Under the pieces are notes generated by a model that was not told the DNA's origin, made no database searches, and was given only the letters and a program-made list of their open reading frames with translations. Position numbers and translations under genes: made by a program. A stretch of DNA of 64,000 nucleotides from Kazachstania africana CBS 2517 (lineage: Eukaryota; Ascomycota; Saccharomycetes; Saccharomycetales; Saccharomycetaceae), in contig NC_018941.1 of NCBI RefSeq assembly GCF_000304475.1, positions 496,001 through 560,000 of the forward strand, given 5' to 3'. The stretch's first letter is position 1. Each line of letters begins with the position of its first letter. Below are positions 62,858 through 64,000 of the stretch, in pieces.

Positions 62858-64000
62858 TTAAGAGTTGTATTTTTCCATGAATTCTATGTGAAATTGCTTC
62901 CAACTATCGATCCATTCAATTCCTGGTGCTAAGAAAGTTGTTCTCAAATGGTACGTACCTGCGACTTGTCCAAATCCAGACCCCGGTACGGTACAAATAC
63001 CTGTATGCTCTAGTAATTCCTTACAATAGAATTCGTCAGGAGATAGTTCTAGACGTTGCGCTTCTTGAATTGCACGGTAAGGTAAGTTCAATTTGGGGAA
63101 AAGATACATAGCACCATTTGGTTTTTGGCATTCAATACCATCTAAAGAATTGAATGTTTTCCAAAGTAACTCGGCTCTCTGTGACAATTGACTATGAATC
63201 GTTTTTCTTTGAGCTTGGTCTAGTGCAAATGATTCTTCACCTCTCTTTGGAGGAGAAACCATTAAGTCGACTAATGCTTGACCAGTAACGACAGGACAAA
63301 GTGAGATAGAGGCTAATTTCAAAATTACTTGTCTAACCTCGTGTGTAAAACCGATTATCTCCATGTAACCACCTCTTTGGCCACATTCACCGGATACACC
63401 TTTAGAAGTAGAATGTAATGATGCTAATTGTACATTATCAAATTTACCCGGGATTTCACGTTGTAAACGTCTTAAAACTCCTTTTACTGAATGGAACTTC
63501 ATTCCATCAAATATATTTTCTTGGTACACTTCATCGGCAATGACTACGATACCGTACTTGGCCGCAATTTCCAAGATACTTACAATGGCTTCTTTAGATA
63601 AGACAGCACCTGTGGGGTTCCCGGGATTAATTACAACAAGAACGTCAGGCTTAATATTATCTTGGACGGCTTTCTTAATGACATTCTCAATTTCTATGGG
63701 ATTTATTGACCACCCATTCATTTCATCTAGGAAATATGGTAAAGCATGCGAATTATTTAAGGCCAAAGTTGCAGTATATAGAGGATACTGTGGGATAGGA
63801 ATCAAGACACCAGTTTTTTCACCTTTACAGAGGATGGAGAGTAAGTAGTTTACTGCAGCAGATGCACCTGCGGTTAAAAAGATATCCTCTGGATAAGCTG
63901 GCTCACCGCCATCTCTTTCTGTAATAAAGTTTGCAACGGTTCTCCTTATCCCATATACACCTTGAGATTCGGAATATGCACCCACTGATCCACCAATATC
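62858..64000 (-). CDS. ALT1: Alanine aminotransferase, C-terminal part (cut by window edge)
   Basis: PLP-dependent alanine:2-oxoglutarate aminotransferase; S. cerevisiae Alt1 is the active mitochondrial and cytosolic enzyme, Alt2 an inactive paralogue. The visible 380 residues are the C-terminal two-thirds of a roughly 500-590 residue protein; the frame is open at the right edge, which falls on a codon boundary. Visible motifs are GAYSESQGVYGIRR, GASAAVNYLLSILC, VVINPGNPTGAVLS, IADEVYQENIF and the PLP-lysine loop SLHSTSKGVSGECGQRGGY. The C terminus includes GSGFGQVAGTYHLRTTFL. The PLP lysine and the substrate-binding arginine region look intact. ALT1 rather than ALT2 is preferred from the CSF1 context; whether a mitochondrial presequence exists cannot be seen. 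Confidence 0.88.
   Translation of the reverse strand, partial: DIGGSVGAYSESQGVYGIRRTVANFITERDGGEPAYPEDIFLTAGASAAVNYLLSILCKGEKTGVLIPIPQYPLYTATLALNNSHALPYFLDEMNGWSINPIEIENVIKKAVQDNIKPDVLVVINPGNPTGAVLSKEAIVSILEIAAKYGIVVIADEVYQENIFDGMKFHSVKGVLRRLQREIPGKFDNVQLASLHSTSKGVSGECGQRGGYMEIIGFTHEVRQVILKLASISLCPVVTGQALVDLMVSPPKRGEESFALDQAQRKTIHSQLSQRAELLWKTFNSLDGIECQKPNGAMYLFPKLNLPYRAIQEAQRLELSPDEFYCKELLEHTGICTVPGSGFGQVAGTYHLRTTFLAPGIEWIDSWKQFHIEFMEKYNS

Overview
The window is 64 kb of nuclear DNA from a budding yeast (Saccharomycetaceae, post-whole-genome-duplication group). It holds 19 protein genes, the last one cut by the right edge, and one tRNA gene. No gene needs an intron. Gene order and strand match Saccharomyces cerevisiae almost gene for gene. 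From 496 to 40577 the order is DNF1, BCK2, CCA1, RPH1, ADK2, RAD3, BRR2, RAD24, GRX4, TMT1, ECM32, BMH1, PDA1, DMC1, ISC10, SLO1, which is S. cerevisiae YER166W to YER180C-A. From 41048 to the end it is EMP70, RAX2, ARP6, SMC4, CSF1, ALT1, which is YLR083C to YLR089C with GAA1 (YLR088W) missing. Gene names rest on recognised protein sequence and this order; no database search was run.

The two blocks sit on different chromosomes in S. cerevisiae but are joined here. The S. cerevisiae sister segment YDR093W to YDR111C (DNF2, GIS1, GRX3, BMH2, TMN2, ALT2) runs through both blocks in the same order, so the joined state here is probably ancestral. Genes kept only on that sister segment (MSH6, TVP15, ARX1, STE5 and others) are absent from the matching gaps. 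That points to one track of a post-duplication genome with nearly the same losses as S. cerevisiae. A genus near Kazachstania, Naumovozyma or Nakaseomyces is plausible but not proven.

Functions by region: lipid flipping (DNF1); G1 cell-cycle control (BCK2); tRNA CCA addition (CCA1); histone demethylation and transcription (RPH1); mitochondrial nucleotide balance (ADK2); excision repair and TFIIH (RAD3); spliceosome activation (BRR2); checkpoint clamp loading (RAD24); iron sensing (GRX4); small-molecule methylation (TMT1); translation termination (ECM32); 14-3-3 signalling (BMH1); pyruvate dehydrogenase (PDA1); meiosis and sporulation (DMC1, ISC10); membrane traffic (SLO1, EMP70); bud-site selection (RAX2); SWR1 chromatin remodelling (ARP6); condensin (SMC4); bridge-like lipid transfer (CSF1); alanine metabolism (ALT1). 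These are neighbouring housekeeping genes, not an operon or one pathway.

The most notable points are the preserved ancestral junction, an intronless DMC1, a GRX4 with CGYS in place of CGFS, a cluster of three Tbf1-type sites between CCA1 and RPH1, the missing GAA1, and a large ECM32-BMH1 gap with a tRNA-Val gene and strong inverted repeats upstream of BMH1. I found no mobile element with intact coding sequence, no CRISPR array, no prophage and no novel multigene system.
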